Below are positions 6,601 to 7,483 of a DNA stretch of 7,483 bases, in pieces. How positions within the stretch are numbered: the stretch's first letter is position 1; every line of letters starts with the position of its first letter. Made by a program: the position numbers and the translations under genes. Under the pieces are notes generated by a model. That model was not told the origin of the DNA, did no database searches, and worked only from the letters and a program-made list of their open reading frames with translations. Source of the stretch: Polyangiaceae bacterium (GTDB lineage Bacteria; Myxococcota_A; Polyangia; Polyangiales; Polyangiaceae); the NCBI GenBank assembly GCA_022447485.1, contig JAKVCH010000142.1:1-7483 (forward strand). The letters are read 5' to 3'.

Positions 6601-7483
6601 CTACCTACGCTCTAGATAGCCACTCTCGCGGAAAGAAACCTGCTTTTTCAAGTAGATTGTGAGCGCTTGCGCAACAACAACACCAATCGCCCCGAGCAGA
6701 AAGAGAAGCCCGCCGAAGAAGCCATACTTCGTCAACTGCAGGATCCGACTCCGCCAAATCGGAGTAACCGGTGTCAGTAAGGTAGAGCGAGAGCGAGCAA
6801 CCTCCAGCTCAATTTGCAATTGTAATCGTTCAGCCTCCAGACTTTGAAACAGTCTTTCCTCGACTTTTTGCATTGCACGATAACTGCGCATCAAACGAGT
6901 GTATTCAGCTTCCGCGCCGGGAAGTCCCTCAAAGGCAGTTTGCATCTCAGCCCGCCGAATTTGAAGCTGGGCCAACTGTTCCTCTGTGACTTTGAGAGTC
7001 ACTTCAACATCCTTGATCTCAGCTCGGGTCTTTCGTTGGTTTCGGTCACTTTGTCTCTCCTGCGTCAGGACCTCTCGCTTTAATCCGGCGCGACGAGCTT
7101 TCTGAAGTCTCTCTCTCTCAACGAGTAGAGGCACTAGCTCTGGATGATTGTCTAAAAGACCATAAGATCTTTTCTTTTCGATCGCTCGCTCCAACTTACC
7201 GAGAGGACCATCTAAGGATTTCATCTCCTGTAGCTGAGTCGCCGCCTCTAGATCGCCGTTTTCCAAACGCTGACCCAACACTTCTTTCTTCAGCCTCAAT
7301 CGACTCACTTCCGCACGGAGTGCATCGCCGTCTTGACCGAGACTGTGGAGCGCAGAGTAATAGTCATCCCCCAGTTGAACACTCAGCCCTGGATGTTCTT
7401 TTTTTATCTCAACTAGTTCAGCCTCTACCCCCTCGAGACTTGAGCTGGTTTTTGCGTATTCTGCCTCCAATAGTCTAATATTT
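6601..7483 (-). CDS. Wzz/GumC-like polysaccharide chain-length protein, C-terminal part
   Basis: The minus-strand frame is open from the window edge to TAG at 6601, giving 293 complete codons to the stop counting from base 7482. No start is visible; a TTG at 7468-7470 is preceded by the in-frame codons N-I-R-L and is internal. Most of the visible protein is a charged, Glu/Lys/Arg/Leu-rich coiled coil, as in the periplasmic arm of polysaccharide co-polymerases. Near its end come LPGAEAEYTRLMRSYRAMQ and then VEERLFQSLEAERLQLQI, the conserved segment that leads back to the membrane. A reduced proline motif LLTPVTPIW follows. The last transmembrane helix (YGFFGGLLFLLGAIGVVV and on, encoded at about 6649-6726) is followed by a tail of only 15 residues, so no tyrosine-kinase domain is attached. 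The protein should sit in the inner membrane and set chain length with Wzy. It converges on the rightward operon, so it belongs to a separate transcript. Confidence 0.85.
   Translation of the reverse strand, partial: NIRLLEAEYAKTSSSLEGVEAELVEIKKEHPGLSVQLGDDYYSALHSLGQDGDALRAEVSRLRLKKEVLGQRLENGDLEAATQLQEMKSLDGPLGKLERAIEKKRSYGLLDNHPELVPLLVERERLQKARRAGLKREVLTQERQSDRNQRKTRAEIKDVEVTLKVTEEQLAQLQIRRAEMQTAFEGLPGAEAEYTRLMRSYRAMQKVEERLFQSLEAERLQLQIELEVARSRSTLLTPVTPIWRSRILQLTKYGFFGGLLFLLGAIGVVVAQALTIYLKKQVSFRESGYLERR

Overview
The window is a piece of a bacterial surface-polysaccharide (exopolysaccharide or O-antigen type) biosynthesis locus. Four of its six protein genes are glycosyltransferases. The others are a Wzx-type flippase, an alkaline-phosphatase-superfamily phosphodiesterase and the end of a Wzz/GumC-type chain-length protein. 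Flippase plus Wzz/GumC points to Wzx/Wzy-dependent export in a bacterium that is probably Gram-negative. Base composition is moderate, many genes touch or overlap, and nothing in the sequence fixes the phylum. No tRNA, rRNA, CRISPR array or insertion sequence was seen.

Layout. Positions 1-1462 are a leftward pair of GT4 (GT-B fold, retaining) glycosyltransferases joined by a TGATG stop/start overlap; the left one runs off the window. The right one (222-1462) is read in two frames and needs a -1 shift at a run of seven A (1251-1257, U7 in the mRNA). A short divergent spacer follows. Positions 1509-6575 are a compact rightward unit: flippase, NPP-like phosphodiesterase (4-base ATGA overlap), GT4 glycosyltransferase (starts directly after the previous stop) and a WecG/TagA/CpsF (GT26) glycosyltransferase (11-base overlap). 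After a 25-base convergent gap, 6601-7483 is the 3' part of a leftward Wzz/GumC-like gene whose start lies outside the window.

Inferred working model: GT26 and the GT4 enzymes extend an undecaprenyl-linked repeat unit on the cytoplasmic face, the flippase moves it across the inner membrane, and the Wzz/GumC protein sets chain length. The priming transferase, Wzy polymerase and outer-membrane exporter are not in view. The cytoplasmic phosphodiesterase, with a complete metal-binding and nucleophile set, has no role in the standard scheme. It and the frameshifted glycosyltransferase with a slippery heptamer are the two items most worth a second look.
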